From Thermoplasmata archaeon (GTDB lineage: Archaea > Thermoplasmatota > Thermoplasmata > Thermoplasmatales > Thermoplasmataceae): a stretch of DNA of 49,091 nt. The DNA lies in assembly GCA_021835025.1 (NCBI GenBank), contig JAKBQY010000056.1, forward strand, positions 1 through 49,091, given 5' to 3'. Shown piece after piece: positions 24,412-32,978 of the stretch (its first letter is position 1; each line of letters opens with the position of its first letter). The notes beneath the pieces are model-generated. The model was not told the origin of the DNA and searched no databases. It saw only the letters and a program-made list of their open reading frames with translations. The position numbers were made by a program, and so were the translations under genes.

Positions 24412-25128
24412 TTATTTATTGAATTCAGGTTTCTTCTTCTGAAGAAATGATGATACACCTATTTGCATATTTTTGGTGTTAAAGAGTTCTCCAAATAATT
24501 TTGATTCCTCATAAAAACTCCCATGATTCATAAGAATTTTGATATTTTTTAAAGAATCCCATGATTTATAGTAAAGTTCTTTAGCCAGGTCGATGGATTT
24601 TTCGAGATAATTTTCATAAATATCATTTATTATGCCATAATCCAATGTTTCCTGTGAATTCAGGGATCTGCCTGTCATAATTAGATATTCGGCCTTGTTT
24701 TTCCCTATTAAATTTTTCAATCTCTGGGTACCTCCCCATCCGGGAAGTATACCAAGATTTACTTCGGGAAATCCAAGTTTCAGGTTTTTTCCTGCTATTC
24801 TGAAATCGGTAGATAAAGCAAGTTCAAGACCTCCGCCAAAAACATAACCATCCATAGCAGAAATCACAGGCATTGGAAAATTTTCGATTTTATCAAGAAT
24901 ATCATGCCCTGATATACTTAAATCAAAAGCCTTGCTATCAGAGATGTTCAGGAAATTGTTGATATTTGCACCTGCGGAGAATACTCTCTCATTTCCAGTT
25001 ATTATATTCACCCTTGTTTTGTCCATAGAATCATATATGCTGTTTAGGGTATCTATGTCAAGCGCATTCATTTTTCCATCGTCCATTATAATTAAATTAT
25101 ATTCCTCCTCCTTTTCATTTTTTATCAT
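24412..25128 (-). CDS. Enoyl-CoA hydratase/isomerase
   Basis: The 238-residue crotonase-fold protein has the oxyanion-hole regions RVFSAGANINNF (about 47-58) and DGYVFGGGLELALSTDFRIAG (about 93-113). NLGILPGWGGTQRLKNLIG provides the second, family-typical loop with a conserved Gly-Gly. Active-site Glu positions: GGGLELALS has a Glu and the GILPGWGG loop lacks the second one (it is Gly-Trp-Gly), so hydratase activity is likely altered or it acts as an isomerase. It shares the strand with the thiolase at 25269, about 140 bases away, and may use its own promoter. It could serve acyl-CoA oxidation with the dehydrogenase at 5-1144. Confidence 0.85.
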   Translation of the reverse strand: MIKNEKEEEYNLIIMDDGKMNALDIDTLNSIYDSMDKTRVNIITGNERVFSAGANINNFLNISDSKAFDLSISGHDILDKIENFPMPVISAMDGYVFGGGLELALSTDFRIAGKNLKLGFPEVNLGILPGWGGTQRLKNLIGKNKAEYLIMTGRSLNSQETLDYGIINDIYENYLEKSIDLAKELYYKSWDSLKNIKILMNHGSFYEESKLFGELFNTKNMQIGVSSFLQKKKPEFNK

Positions 25129-25268
25129 ATTTATAATACCTCTATTTTTTAATATTATTGAGATATAAAAGATTTCGCAATACCACTCATAATTAATAAA
25201 ATTTTTACTTTATAAAATACCTTTAATAAAAAATATATTTTTTATCTCATTGTGTGGTGATTCAATTT

Positions 25269-26435
25269 TCACTCGACAATTTCCAGCGTCAGGGTATGCC
25301 CCCCACCACCGCCATGACATATTGTTGCCAACCCTGTATTCATGTTTCTAGATTTTAGGGCATTTATCAATGTCACTATAATTCTTGATCCACTGTTACC
25401 AAGTGGGTGCCCTATAGCTATGGCTCCACCATTAACATTGAATCTATCCGGGCTCACACCAAGCTGGTCCCTTACAATCAGTGAGGCAACAGAAAAAGCT
25501 TCATTGTGTTCCACAAGATCGTAATAATCAATTTTTTTATTCTGTTTTTCCAGTAACTTTCTTGTTGCCGGTATGGGTGCCTCAACAAAATCCTTTGAAT
25601 CCAGAGATGCAGATGAATATCCTGTGATTTTAGCAACTGGTTTTAGGCCATATTCCTTTACGCCCCTTTCGGATGCAAGCAATAGAGCTGAAGCACCGTC
25701 TGAAAGCTGTGACGAACTGCCTGCTGTCAAAATTCCATTGCGATCAAATGCCGGAACAAGTTTTTCAAGGTCACCAATCGAGGTTTTTCTTATTCCTTCA
25801 TCTCTTTCAAGATTTTTAAATGGAGTTATTTCCTTTGCAAATTCGCCTGATTCCATTGCTCTTAGAGCCTTTTCCTGGCTTTCAACTGAAAATTCATCGG
25901 TGTTCTTTCTTGTAATATTATATTTTCTGGCTGAACCCTCTGCAGATACTCCCATATGTTCATGGTACATTGCATCAACAAGTCCATCATTTAGCATTGT
26001 GTCCTCAACTTTAAAATTTTTGTATAACAGTTGTTTTGGACCCCACCTAAATTCTGGGCTTAAATAAAATGGGGCTGCACTCATGTTCTCCATTCCACCT
26101 GATACTATTAGGTCGTGTTCACCAAGGGCTATTTCCCTTGCTGCATTTTCTGTGGCAAGCATACCGGAGGCACATACAACATTAACTGTATTTTTCGTGA
26201 CCTCTGATTTCAATCCGGCATGATAAGATGCCTGGCCTGCGGGATTCTGACCAACACCAGCCTGAATTACATTACCCATGATAACCTCTTCAATCATATC
26301 CTTGTCAACCCCAGAATCATTTATGACTGCCTTGATAGCAGCTCCCCCCAATTCTGTGGCACCTATTCTCGAGTAAGATTTTCCAAATTTTCCAATCGGA
26401 GTTCGTTTTGCTGATATAATGTATACATCGGACAT
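25269..26435 (-). CDS. Acetyl-CoA C-acetyltransferase (thiolase)
   Basis: The 388-residue thiolase has the nucleophile in NVVCASGMLATENAA (about residue 88), NGGAIAIGHPLGNSGSRI with the catalytic His, and the general-base Cys in ATICHGGGGG near the end. VEHNEAFSVAS completes the active site. It joins or splits acyl-CoAs (two acetyl-CoA to acetoacetyl-CoA, first step of the mevalonate pathway, or beta-oxidation). It is not preceded by HMG-CoA synthase or a DUF35 partner as in many archaea. It ends 140 bases before the enoyl-CoA hydratase on the same strand. Confidence 0.94.
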   Translation of the reverse strand: MSDVYIISAKRTPIGKFGKSYSRIGATELGGAAIKAVINDSGVDKDMIEEVIMGNVIQAGVGQNPAGQASYHAGLKSEVTKNTVNVVCASGMLATENAAREIALGEHDLIVSGGMENMSAAPFYLSPEFRWGPKQLLYKNFKVEDTMLNDGLVDAMYHEHMGVSAEGSARKYNITRKNTDEFSVESQEKALRAMESGEFAKEITPFKNLERDEGIRKTSIGDLEKLVPAFDRNGILTAGSSSQLSDGASALLLASERGVKEYGLKPVAKITGYSSASLDSKDFVEAPIPATRKLLEKQNKKIDYYDLVEHNEAFSVASLIVRDQLGVSPDRFNVNGGAIAIGHPLGNSGSRIIVTLINALKSRNMNTGLATICHGGGGGHTLTLEIVE

Positions 26436-26536
26436 GATTGGTTATTTGTTATATGTTTATGTATTTTATTATTGAGGGTTACGCAATTCACGAAATGTAG
26501 CAAAAAATTTAATAATAATCAAACTATTTTATTAAG

Positions 26537-27034
26537 ATGGATGAAGATAATAAAACAGAAATTACCGATGAAAATAATAAGAATAAGGAAGAGGAAGCAA
26601 ATAATAAGGTAAATCAGATGGAGGTTACAAATAAAAAACCCATTGCCCTTTACATAGAAATTGCCTTCATTCTTGTTGGAATAATATTGCTGGCTGTCGG
26701 GTCCTTGCAGCTAAAAAGCATAGCTCATGTAAAATGGAATAAAGTTACTGAGATTGCATTTCCTCTTGGCCTTATATTTATCGTATCACCAGGTTTACTA
26801 TATTTCAAGAGATTAAGGGAGAAGACATTCTCAATCATTATTTTGATAATATTTGCTATCGGAGCGATAATGACGTACATTTTGCTTGGTCCATATAAAA
26901 TGTTTACAGTTCATTTTGGCCTGCTTGGAGATGTTATAGCAGAGTATATAATAGGATTGTTTTTTATAGTATTCTTTGTATCACATCTTACAAAAAAACA
27001 TGTGATTGAAAAATATAAAACAAAAACAAATTAA
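26537..27034 (+). CDS. Four-helix membrane protein with acidic N-terminus
   Basis: The 165-residue protein starts with a charged, Asn/Glu/Lys-rich cytosolic tail (about 1-36, TEITDENNKNKEEEANNK) followed by four hydrophobic segments near 38-58, 73-92, 100-120 and 128-150, and ends basic (KKHVIEKYKTKTN). The family is not recognised. It starts about 30 bases downstream of a TATA-like AATTTAATAATAATC region, so it is an independent gene. Confidence 0.6.
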   Translation: MDEDNKTEITDENNKNKEEEANNKVNQMEVTNKKPIALYIEIAFILVGIILLAVGSLQLKSIAHVKWNKVTEIAFPLGLIFIVSPGLLYFKRLREKTFSIIILIIFAIGAIMTYILLGPYKMFTVHFGLLGDVIAEYIIGLFFIVFFVSHLTKKHVIEKYKTKTN

Positions 27035-27036
27035 TT

Positions 27037-27519
27037 TTATTCATAAATTTTTTTTACCTCTTCCATGGCGATATGCACAGCATCTTCTGGAGTTGCAGCC
27101 TTAATAAATTTCCCATCACTATCTTTATTCTTGATTTCCATATCACCGATTGAAACCACTGTTTTTCCCTCGGTAATTGCAAAGGCTGCCTCAGAGGTTG
27201 TTCCGGAATAGCCATCTATGGCAATTATAACATCACTTGCCCTTACGATTAAAAAATTTCTTATATAACCTATGCCCGTTGGTAATTTTATTGTAAGATA
27301 TTTATTGCCATCGTTTTTATCAAATCCCGGCAAAATACCAATAACTATACCGTTATGGTCAAATGCACCCTTCGATACGCATTCCATAACTCCACCTTCA
27401 CCACCACATACTATTATACAATTTTTTTCACTCAATAATTCACCTATCTTGTATGCAACGGAACAGTAATGGTCATTAGTCTTGCTACCTCCAATAACCC
27501 CTATATTATACCTGTACAT
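27037..27519 (-). CDS. TIGR00725-type Rossmann protein (LOG/MoCo-carrier-like)
   Basis: The 160-residue protein has NIGVIGGSKTNDHYCSVAY at the start, then IIVCGGEGGVMECVSKGA, IVIGILPGF, and DGYSGTTSEAAFAITEGKTV. This is the pattern of the TIGR00725 branch of the lysine-decarboxylase-like/LOG superfamily, which includes molybdenum cofactor carrier proteins. The PGGxGTxxE motif of true LOG phosphoribohydrolases is altered (DGYSGTTSE), so cytokinin-type activity is not claimed. It is convergent with the membrane protein gene just upstream. Confidence 0.8.
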   Translation of the reverse strand: MYRYNIGVIGGSKTNDHYCSVAYKIGELLSEKNCIIVCGGEGGVMECVSKGAFDHNGIVIGILPGFDKNDGNKYLTIKLPTGIGYIRNFLIVRASDVIIAIDGYSGTTSEAAFAITEGKTVVSIGDMEIKNKDSDGKFIKAATPEDAVHIAMEEVKKIYE

Positions 27520-27548
27520 TATTTAATATGTATTGAAAATATAAAAAA

Positions 27549-27857
27549 TCATTTTATTTTGGATATATACAAAGTAATGTTTTTTATATCCTTAACATAG
27601 GCAGTTTCACCCTTTGAAAATTTATCTTCTGGATCTACAGGTACAGCCCTCCATATTTGGGAATCTATGCTTATTTCATATACGTTATCCTTTGACAACG
27701 TTTTTATCTGGCCTGTTTTACCAATCATTGAAGTGGGACCTGTTGCCATTGGCCTCCTGAATGGATGCCTTAAATAAAACCTAGAAAACCAGGCTCCAAT
27801 GAAAAAGAATATAACAGCAACCAAAAATATAATTATATAAATTTCCTGAGTTGGCAT
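27549..27857 (-). CDS. NfeD-like short membrane protein
   Basis: The 102-residue protein has one N-terminal membrane helix (about 6-25) followed by an OB-fold domain. SMIGKTGQIKTLSKDN to SIDSQIWRAVPVDPEDKFSKGETAYVKDI matches the NfeD C-terminal module ('GxaGxartdL.P.G.V...G..w.A.s.. .i..G..V.V'). Short NfeD proteins often work with stomatin/SPFH or a serine protease; neither is next to it here. It sits 30 bases upstream of the TIGR00725-type gene, on the same strand. Confidence 0.75.
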   Translation of the reverse strand: MPTQEIYIIIFLVAVIFFFIGAWFSRFYLRHPFRRPMATGPTSMIGKTGQIKTLSKDNVYEISIDSQIWRAVPVDPEDKFSKGETAYVKDIKNITLYISKIK

Positions 27858-27938
27858 AATACGTAATTATTATCAGTTTATATAAATATTTTTATGATAA
27901 AACTTTAAAAGTAAAATGTTATAAGGTTAACGTTAAAA

Positions 27939-28595
27939 ATGGAATTGGAGGAAAATATTGTAAATTGCAGAAAATGTGAAAGATTAATAAAATACAGGAA
28001 TAACCGGGCTGTGCCGTCAAGATATTCATCCTGGACATACTGGAACAGGCCAGTACCGGGATATGGAGATATTAATGGACGGCTTTTAATTATAGGGCTT
28101 GCACCGGCTTTCAGTGGTGGCAATAGAACTGGAAGAATATTTACCGGGGATAAAAGTTCGGACTTTTTGATTTCGGGTTTATATAATGCAGGATTTACAA
28201 ATATTCCAACTTCTGAAAATAGAAATGATGGACTTATTTATTACGATATGTATATAACACTAGCGCTTAAATGTGCACCTCCGGATAATGTTCCTTTAAA
28301 GGAGGAACTTGAAAACTGTTCCCCTTTCTTAAGGGGGGAAATAAACGAAATGAATAATTTGAAGGCGATACTCGTTCTTGGAAAGATTGCATTTGATTCC
28401 TTTATATCATATCTAGATAATATGAATATTAAACATGACAAATTTAAGTTTGGAAATCAAATTTTTTATGAATTTGAAAATAAAAGATTGTATTGCTCAT
28501 ATCACCCGAGCCCAAGGAACGTGAATACAGGCATACTTAAAAAGGAGGATTTTACAAATTTTCTTAGGGATATTAAAAAATATGTATATGGATGA
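27939..28595 (+). CDS. Uracil-DNA glycosylase, family 5 (UDGb)
   Basis: The 218-residue base-excision repair enzyme has IIGLAPAFSGGNRTGRIFTGD (motif 1, about 50-70), which in family 5 lacks the catalytic polar residue of other families (GLAPA), and HPSPRNVNTG (motif 2, near 190). Four cysteines (CRKC at 12-15, KCAPP near 110, CSYH near 188) fit the 4Fe-4S cluster of family 4/5 enzymes. It removes uracil and probably hypoxanthine from DNA. The ATG lies about 25 bases after a TATA-like TTATAAGG. Confidence 0.92.
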   Translation: MELEENIVNCRKCERLIKYRNNRAVPSRYSSWTYWNRPVPGYGDINGRLLIIGLAPAFSGGNRTGRIFTGDKSSDFLISGLYNAGFTNIPTSENRNDGLIYYDMYITLALKCAPPDNVPLKEELENCSPFLRGEINEMNNLKAILVLGKIAFDSFISYLDNMNIKHDKFKFGNQIFYEFENKRLYCSYHPSPRNVNTGILKKEDFTNFLRDIKKYVYG

Positions 28596-28597
28596 AA

Positions 28598-28930
28598 TTA
28601 TTTCTTTTTATGATAAAACCATTTGTTATTTTCAAGATAAAAATATCCCCCGTTTCTCAAATATATTCTTGAAATTTTCCCTTCAGTATCAATTACATTG
28701 TGATAGCAAATTCTGCTCCCCTTAACAATTTTTTTGACACAGTTGCTTCCGGAACCACATTTATTCAGAGCCTTTCTTAAATTTACAATATTCTCCTTTT
28801 CTTTTTTTAATTTTTGCTTTTCCTTGGTAAGATATCCGGGTTCAAATCTTTCCATTGAGGAATGCTTTCTTCTCCTGACGAATGTTACTCTTTTTGGTAT
28901 GAATGTATCTTTTCTTGGAGTTACAGCCAT
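28598..28930 (-). CDS. Basic hypothetical protein with coiled segment and four-Cys-type pattern
   Basis: The 110-residue protein is strongly basic (PKRVTFVRRRKHSS) with a Lys/Glu helix (KEKQKLKKEKENIVN) at about 35-50, then CGSGSNCVKK and RICYHNV giving three Cys. The last part (KISRIYLRNGGYFYL ENNKWFYHKK) is beta-like. It could bind nucleic acid, but no family is recognised. It is convergent with the glycosylase gene, three bases away. Confidence 0.55.
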   Translation of the reverse strand: MAVTPRKDTFIPKRVTFVRRRKHSSMERFEPGYLTKEKQKLKKEKENIVNLRKALNKCGSGSNCVKKIVKGSRICYHNVIDTEGKISRIYLRNGGYFYLENNKWFYHKKK

Positions 28931-29070
28931 TATAGATAATATTAAAATATCATATTTAAAAATTTATGGTTCCTTTACAGTATATCCTCAATTGCCATTT
29001 CTACATTACAGGCATAGGAAGGGGAAAGTTCCACTGGATACCGACCTTATGAGCGGGATTGAAAACATAG

Positions 29071-29196
29071 CCACACTCTTTACTCACTTATCTCACCCCA
29101 AATGAGTTTGAAATAGCTATAAAAGATGTGGAGTTTAGAAATAAATGGATTGAAAAACAGAAAGGGATGTATAAACATGTTGAATTCCTTGAATAA
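29071..29196 (+). pseudogene. Remnant of an rve/IS3-type integrase C-terminus
   Basis: The 28931-29271 gap has no intact gene. On the plus strand, 29071-29196 reads PHSLLTYLTPNEFEIAIKDV and onward for 41 codons to a TAA. The pattern PHSxLxYLTPxEFE is the conserved end of IS3/IS481-type integrase-core transposases ('RPHSaLgYlTPaEfe'). A stop codon (TAG) sits just before the Pro, and the DDE core is missing. This is a 3' fragment of a dead insertion sequence. The homology is by pattern only. Confidence 0.5.
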
Positions 29197-29243
29197 TACA
29201 AAAAAGTTGTCTAAAAAAGAATGGATCATATCATAGAGATATA

Positions 29244-29252
29244 ATTATAAAG
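29244..29252 (+). promoter_or_regulatory. TATA box of the dehydrogenase gene
   Basis: ATTATAAAG is centred about 24 bases before the ATG at 29272. No Shine-Dalgarno lies between, so the transcript is probably leaderless. Confidence 0.45.
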
Positions 29253-29271
29253 ATTATGGCAATTGTTTAAT

Positions 29272-30240
29272 ATGAAAGCCGCAGTTCTTGAAGGTATAAA
29301 AAATCTTAAAATAAAGAATGTGCCAGATATTAAAAACGTTCCTGATGGGTATGTAAAAATAGAAATAAAATCAGTGGGCATATGTGGATCAGACATACAT
29401 TATTATGAGTATGGTAGAATAGGTGATTTTGTTGTAAATAAACCAATGATACTGGGACATGAAACTGCGGGAATTATAGAAAATCCTGGGAATTCAAAAA
29501 AATTCAAAAAAGGCGATATTGTTGCCATAGAACCGGGAATACCTTGCGGTCATTGTGAATACTGTAAAAGAGGAGATTACAACCTCTGTAATTATATAAA
29601 ATTCCATGCCACGCCCCCGGTTGATGGTTCAATGCAAAAATTCATTGTATATCCTGAGGATTTTGTATACAGGGCATATCCATTAACAACTGAAGAGGCG
29701 TGCCTTGCAGAACCAATGTCGGTTGGTGTTTTTGCCGTTAAAAGATCGGGTATGAGGTTTGGAAAAAGAGCGTTGGTAATAGGTTCAGGATCTGTGGGCA
29801 TTATGACGGCCATAGCTATAGAATCCACAGGATCTGAACCGGTATTGTGTGATATTGATAATAATAAAATAAATATTGCAAAATCATTGAAATACATGGC
29901 ATTCAAAAATGATGAAATAAATGATGAATATGATTATGTTTTTGAATGCAGCGGATATGGGTCCGAATTTGCATTAAAACATACATCCAGAGGTGGAATA
30001 TTGGTGCTTATCGGGATGGGAAATGAAAATATAGATGCTTTAGTAGCTATAACCAAGGGTATAACAATAAAGGGTATATTCAGGTATGCAAATATTTACG
30101 GTATTTCATTAGAATTGATCAAAAAAAATCGTAAAAAATTAAAAATATTTCAATCTAATATAATTCCAATGAATGATTTGCCAGCTTTTCTAAGATATAA
30201 AAAATACAATAAATTCTTTAAAACAATAGTGGAATTATAA
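29272..30240 (+). CDS. Zinc-dependent alcohol dehydrogenase, sorbitol/polyol type
   Basis: The 322-residue protein starts MKAAVLEGIKNLK. VGICGSDIHYYEYGRIGDF and GHETAGII carry the catalytic-zinc ligands Cys, His and Glu. CGHCEYCKRGDYNLC gives four Cys for the structural zinc. ALVIGSGSVGIMTAIA is the NAD loop, followed by an acidic end (LCDIDNNK), pointing to NAD rather than NADP. GRIGDFV and the overall order resemble sorbitol/xylitol dehydrogenase. It is some 20-25 residues shorter than usual at the C-terminal side. I chose ATG 29272 over an in-frame TTG at 29263. Confidence 0.85.
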   Translation: MKAAVLEGIKNLKIKNVPDIKNVPDGYVKIEIKSVGICGSDIHYYEYGRIGDFVVNKPMILGHETAGIIENPGNSKKFKKGDIVAIEPGIPCGHCEYCKRGDYNLCNYIKFHATPPVDGSMQKFIVYPEDFVYRAYPLTTEEACLAEPMSVGVFAVKRSGMRFGKRALVIGSGSVGIMTAIAIESTGSEPVLCDIDNNKINIAKSLKYMAFKNDEINDEYDYVFECSGYGSEFALKHTSRGGILVLIGMGNENIDALVAITKGITIKGIFRYANIYGISLELIKKNRKKLKIFQSNIIPMNDLPAFLRYKKYNKFFKTIVEL

Positions 30241-30262
30241 AAATACAATAATCCACACTATT

Positions 30263-31606
30263 TTATTTTCTCCTTAATCTGCTTAAACCAAAGGTTCGTA
30301 CATCACTATGTTTAGGTATTCTTTTTCCATTAATTTTTATTATATATTTCCTTATAAGGTAATACATAAAACTTAAAAGTAGCAATATTCCAGTAATGGA
30401 TAGGCTCGCAATATTTATATAAAGCATAATCAATATTATTGTTGATATTCCCGCAATTGGTATAATAATAAAATACGGTTTTTTTGACAAATTTACTTTT
30501 GATTTTTCATTGTTTCTCAGTTTAAAATATAAAGCTATGGCTGAAATATTTATAATTATATATGAGGTTAAAACAGCTGAATTTGAAGCTTCAACTATGG
30601 TTCCAAAGGATACAAATATTAAAAATATTATACCTAGTGCAGCGGATACAGCTATAGCTATTACGGGTGTTGAAAATTTATCAATGTATGATAATTTTTT
30701 AGGCAATTCCTCATCCCTTCCCATGGCAAATAAGACTCTTGATGTTCCCAGTATTCCAGTGAGCGTAACACCTGCGGTTGCAGTTATCCCTCCAATTGAT
30801 ATTAATATTATCAAATAATAATCGTGAAGTGATTTTATGGCCAGTGCTAGGGGTGAGGAGGATACTGCATAATCATAATATGGTTTTAGTCCCAATAGTG
30901 TTATTGCAACCAGGATATACAGAACTGAGGATATAATTATTGATAAAAGGATCGCCCGCGGAATTGTTTTTTCTGGGTTTACAATCTCATCACTTATAGT
31001 TGTAACTCTTGAAAATCCGGTAAAGGCAAAAAATATCAAGGCTGTTCCAGTTATTATACCAGATATTCCATGTGGCATGAAGTTTGAAAAATTCCCGGAA
31101 TGAAAGTTGCTTAATCCAGAGAATATGAATACCATTAAAACTACTAAATTTATAATTACAATTCCCGTTATTGTTTTGGCCGAATTTTTAATCCCAAAAA
31201 TATTCACGGTCATGAATGATAATATACATGTTATTGCAAAAAATACTGGATTCAATTTGAAACCGGTTAATGCATCCATATAACTCCCAAAACTCAGGGC
31301 AACAGCAGCAATTCCAATAATATTCCCAAATGTCCACATCCAGCCACCAATGAATCCGGGCATTGGAGACATAACACTCTTGGCATATTCATATACTCCC
31401 CCTTCCTTTGATACATGCCTTGCTATTTCGGAAAAACTTAAACCTGTAAAAATTGCAATGATGCCCGATAATATAATTGATATTATTATTGCGGGACCGG
31501 CCTTAAATGATGCTATGCCTATAATCACAAAAATTCCTGCACCAATTATTGCACCAAGATTTATCATAACTGCATTGAAGAGCGTTATGTTTCTTTTGAG
31601 TTCCAT
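30263..31606 (-). CDS. APC-family amino acid permease
   Basis: The 447-residue protein has 12 membrane segments. The first carries the substrate-site motif GAIIGAGIFVIIGIAS, and GLSFSEIARHVSKEGGVYEYAK and FFAFTGFSRVTTISDE follow, the standard APC/LeuT-fold order. It imports or exchanges an amino acid or related cation; the substrate is not determined. It is convergent with the dehydrogenase gene, and divergent from the pirin gene, with a short shared promoter region. Confidence 0.9.
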   Translation of the reverse strand: MELKRNITLFNAVMINLGAIIGAGIFVIIGIASFKAGPAIIISIILSGIIAIFTGLSFSEIARHVSKEGGVYEYAKSVMSPMPGFIGGWMWTFGNIIGIAAVALSFGSYMDALTGFKLNPVFFAITCILSFMTVNIFGIKNSAKTITGIVIINLVVLMVFIFSGLSNFHSGNFSNFMPHGISGIITGTALIFFAFTGFSRVTTISDEIVNPEKTIPRAILLSIIISSVLYILVAITLLGLKPYYDYAVSSSPLALAIKSLHDYYLIILISIGGITATAGVTLTGILGTSRVLFAMGRDEELPKKLSYIDKFSTPVIAIAVSAALGIIFLIFVSFGTIVEASNSAVLTSYIIINISAIALYFKLRNNEKSKVNLSKKPYFIIIPIAGISTIILIMLYINIASLSITGILLLLSFMYYLIRKYIIKINGKRIPKHSDVRTFGLSRLRRK

Positions 31607-31746
31607 AAAATTGTTATAAGAAATCCATATTTAATATCTTTTTTAAGAAATGATATTTTTAAATAATGCAATAAAGATATCTATCTATATATCTGATATA
31701 GGGATGTATAGTAAAAATATTTAATCTATAGGTTTATATAAACATC

Positions 31747-32625
31747 ATGTTAAAAATTCCAGAATATATTTTTAAAGGCGCATATGCCTATGATGGAGCT
31801 GGTGTTAAATTAAAAAGAATCTTTGGTGGGCAGGAAAGTTACAGATACACAGATCCATTTCTTCTTCTTGATAATTTTGGGTCTAGTAATCCAGAGGAGT
31901 ACCTGAAGGGGTTCCCCTGGCATCCACATAGGGGCATTGAAACAGTTACATATGCTATTAAGGGAAAGGTATCTCACAGGGATAGTGAAGATAATTCTGG
32001 AATCATTTATTCTGGAGATGTTCAATGGATGACGGCCGGCAGTGGAATATTTCATGAAGAAATGCCACATTATATTGAAGACAAGGACAAACAAATGATA
32101 GATCCTGAAATGGCTGGATTCCAACTCTGGATAAATATACCTGCAAGGGAAAAAATGAAAACTCCAGTATACAGACCAATGAAAAGCAAGGATATTCCAG
32201 TTATACGTGAAAACAATATAGATGCAAAGGTTATTTCTGGAATTTTTGATAAAGTAAATGGTAAGTATTCTGGAGGTGAACAGGATATTTCATATTATCA
32301 TATTAAAATGGAGCCAGAATCTTCAATGGATTACCTTACAAAAAAATATTACAAAACCATCATATATACAATAAATGGCGAAATTTCAATAAATAATCAA
32401 AAATATGAACCTGGAAATGCCATAATATTTTCTATTGATGGAAGCGAAATTAGAATAAAATCTGATGATTATTCAGAATTTCTTCTTCTTAATGGAAAAC
32501 CAATAAAGGAGGATATATTCTGGTATGGTCCAATAGTAATGAATAATAGATCCCAGATTGAAGAAGCTATAAATGATCTTAACTCAAATAAGTTTATAAG
32601 GGATAAAAAACCGGTATTTGAGTGA
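31747..32625 (+). CDS. Pirin-family cupin
   Basis: The 292-residue bicupin has the pirin N-domain signature DPFLLLDNFG and FPWHPHRGIETVTYAIKGKVSHRD, with the His ligands for iron in HPHRG and Glu/His nearby (GSGIFHEE). The second cupin is less conserved (SSMDYLTKKYYKT to FLLLNGKPI). Pirins include quercetinase-like dioxygenases and redox cofactors; the role here is unknown. TATA-like sequence lies about 25-30 bases before the ATG. Confidence 0.88.
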   Translation: MLKIPEYIFKGAYAYDGAGVKLKRIFGGQESYRYTDPFLLLDNFGSSNPEEYLKGFPWHPHRGIETVTYAIKGKVSHRDSEDNSGIIYSGDVQWMTAGSGIFHEEMPHYIEDKDKQMIDPEMAGFQLWINIPAREKMKTPVYRPMKSKDIPVIRENNIDAKVISGIFDKVNGKYSGGEQDISYYHIKMEPESSMDYLTKKYYKTIIYTINGEISINNQKYEPGNAIIFSIDGSEIRIKSDDYSEFLLLNGKPIKEDIFWYGPIVMNNRSQIEEAINDLNSNKFIRDKKPVFE

Positions 32626-32708
32626 TGCTAATGTAATTTTTCCCGAAACACGATCACTATTTTCGGTGTTATTATTTATGCAATTATTAAGAACCTGTAT
32701 TTTCCTGT

Positions 32709-32888
32709 TTATGGCCATTTGTGACCTCCTCCCCCTATCTTTCGAAAGGGGCTTCCTGCTTCGGCGGTTACCAGCTGAACCTCCACAGGCTTGCAATCCC
32801 CACGGCCCGTGGGTACTCTGTTCTTCATGCTCAGCCATTCGACTTTACGGGCACAGGCACGCATGGAGCTATATGTGGTCCGACCTTT
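32709..32888 (-). pseudogene. TnpB C-terminal tail remnant
   Basis: On the minus strand this reads open for 59 codons: RACARKVEWLSMKNRVPTGR, then DCKPVEVQLV TAEAGSP, and a stop after HKWP. The PTGRGDxKPVExxLxxAEAGSP pattern is the same as the tnpB end at 48964-49091 (GRGTPEVTPVEIG, TPVTEAGSP) and typical of archaeal TnpB tails. A TAA codon directly upstream and the absence of any TnpB core to the right show it is a remnant. It lies in the 537-base gap between the pirin and DUF763 genes. Confidence 0.6.
32721..32800 (-). ncRNA. TnpB right-end RNA (omega RNA)-like scaffold, orphan
   Basis: The minus strand has the block CTCCACAGG ... GCAGGAAGCC, then a hairpin of CCCCTTTCGAAAG-type with GGGGG, and ends GAGGAGGTCAC at 32721. 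GGCTTCCTGCTT (32750-32761) and CTCCACAGGC (32781-32790) are identical to the element at 48975-48986 and 49024-49033. In IS605-type elements this right end is transcribed as the guide RNA of TnpB, with the guide being the flanking DNA (here AAATGGCCATAAACAGG). Whether it is expressed without an adjacent intact tnpB is unknown. Confidence 0.55.
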
Positions 32889-32954
32889 TTACATTATGTC
32901 TGCTTGTTGACAATGTATTCTTGCAAAAAAGTAAATAAAGATTTCGCTATCATT

Positions 32955-32978
32955 CCCTCCCTTTCAGAAGGGGATTTC
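32955..32978 (-). mobile_element. Second IS605-like end hairpin
   Basis: CCCTT (32959-32963) pairs with AAGGG (32968-32972), and on the minus strand the context is GCGAGAAATCCCCTTCTGAA then GGGAGGGAATGATAGCGA. The order (A/G-rich, CCCC-hairpin-GGGAGGG, AT-rich) is like an IS605-type right end but the sequence differs from the copy at 32721. The rest of 32980-33162 is AT-rich with no coding pattern. Confidence 0.3.

Noticed and set aside
28734-29105. Plus-strand ORF covering the end of the 110-residue gene and the IS remnant
   Set aside because: Its first half is antisense to the minus-strand gene, and the rest is in another frame from the integrase tail.
32584-32838. 84-residue minus-strand ORF (MAEHEEQSTHGPW...)
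   Set aside because: It runs across the omega-RNA scaffold in a frame different from the TnpB tail; it has no independent coding support.
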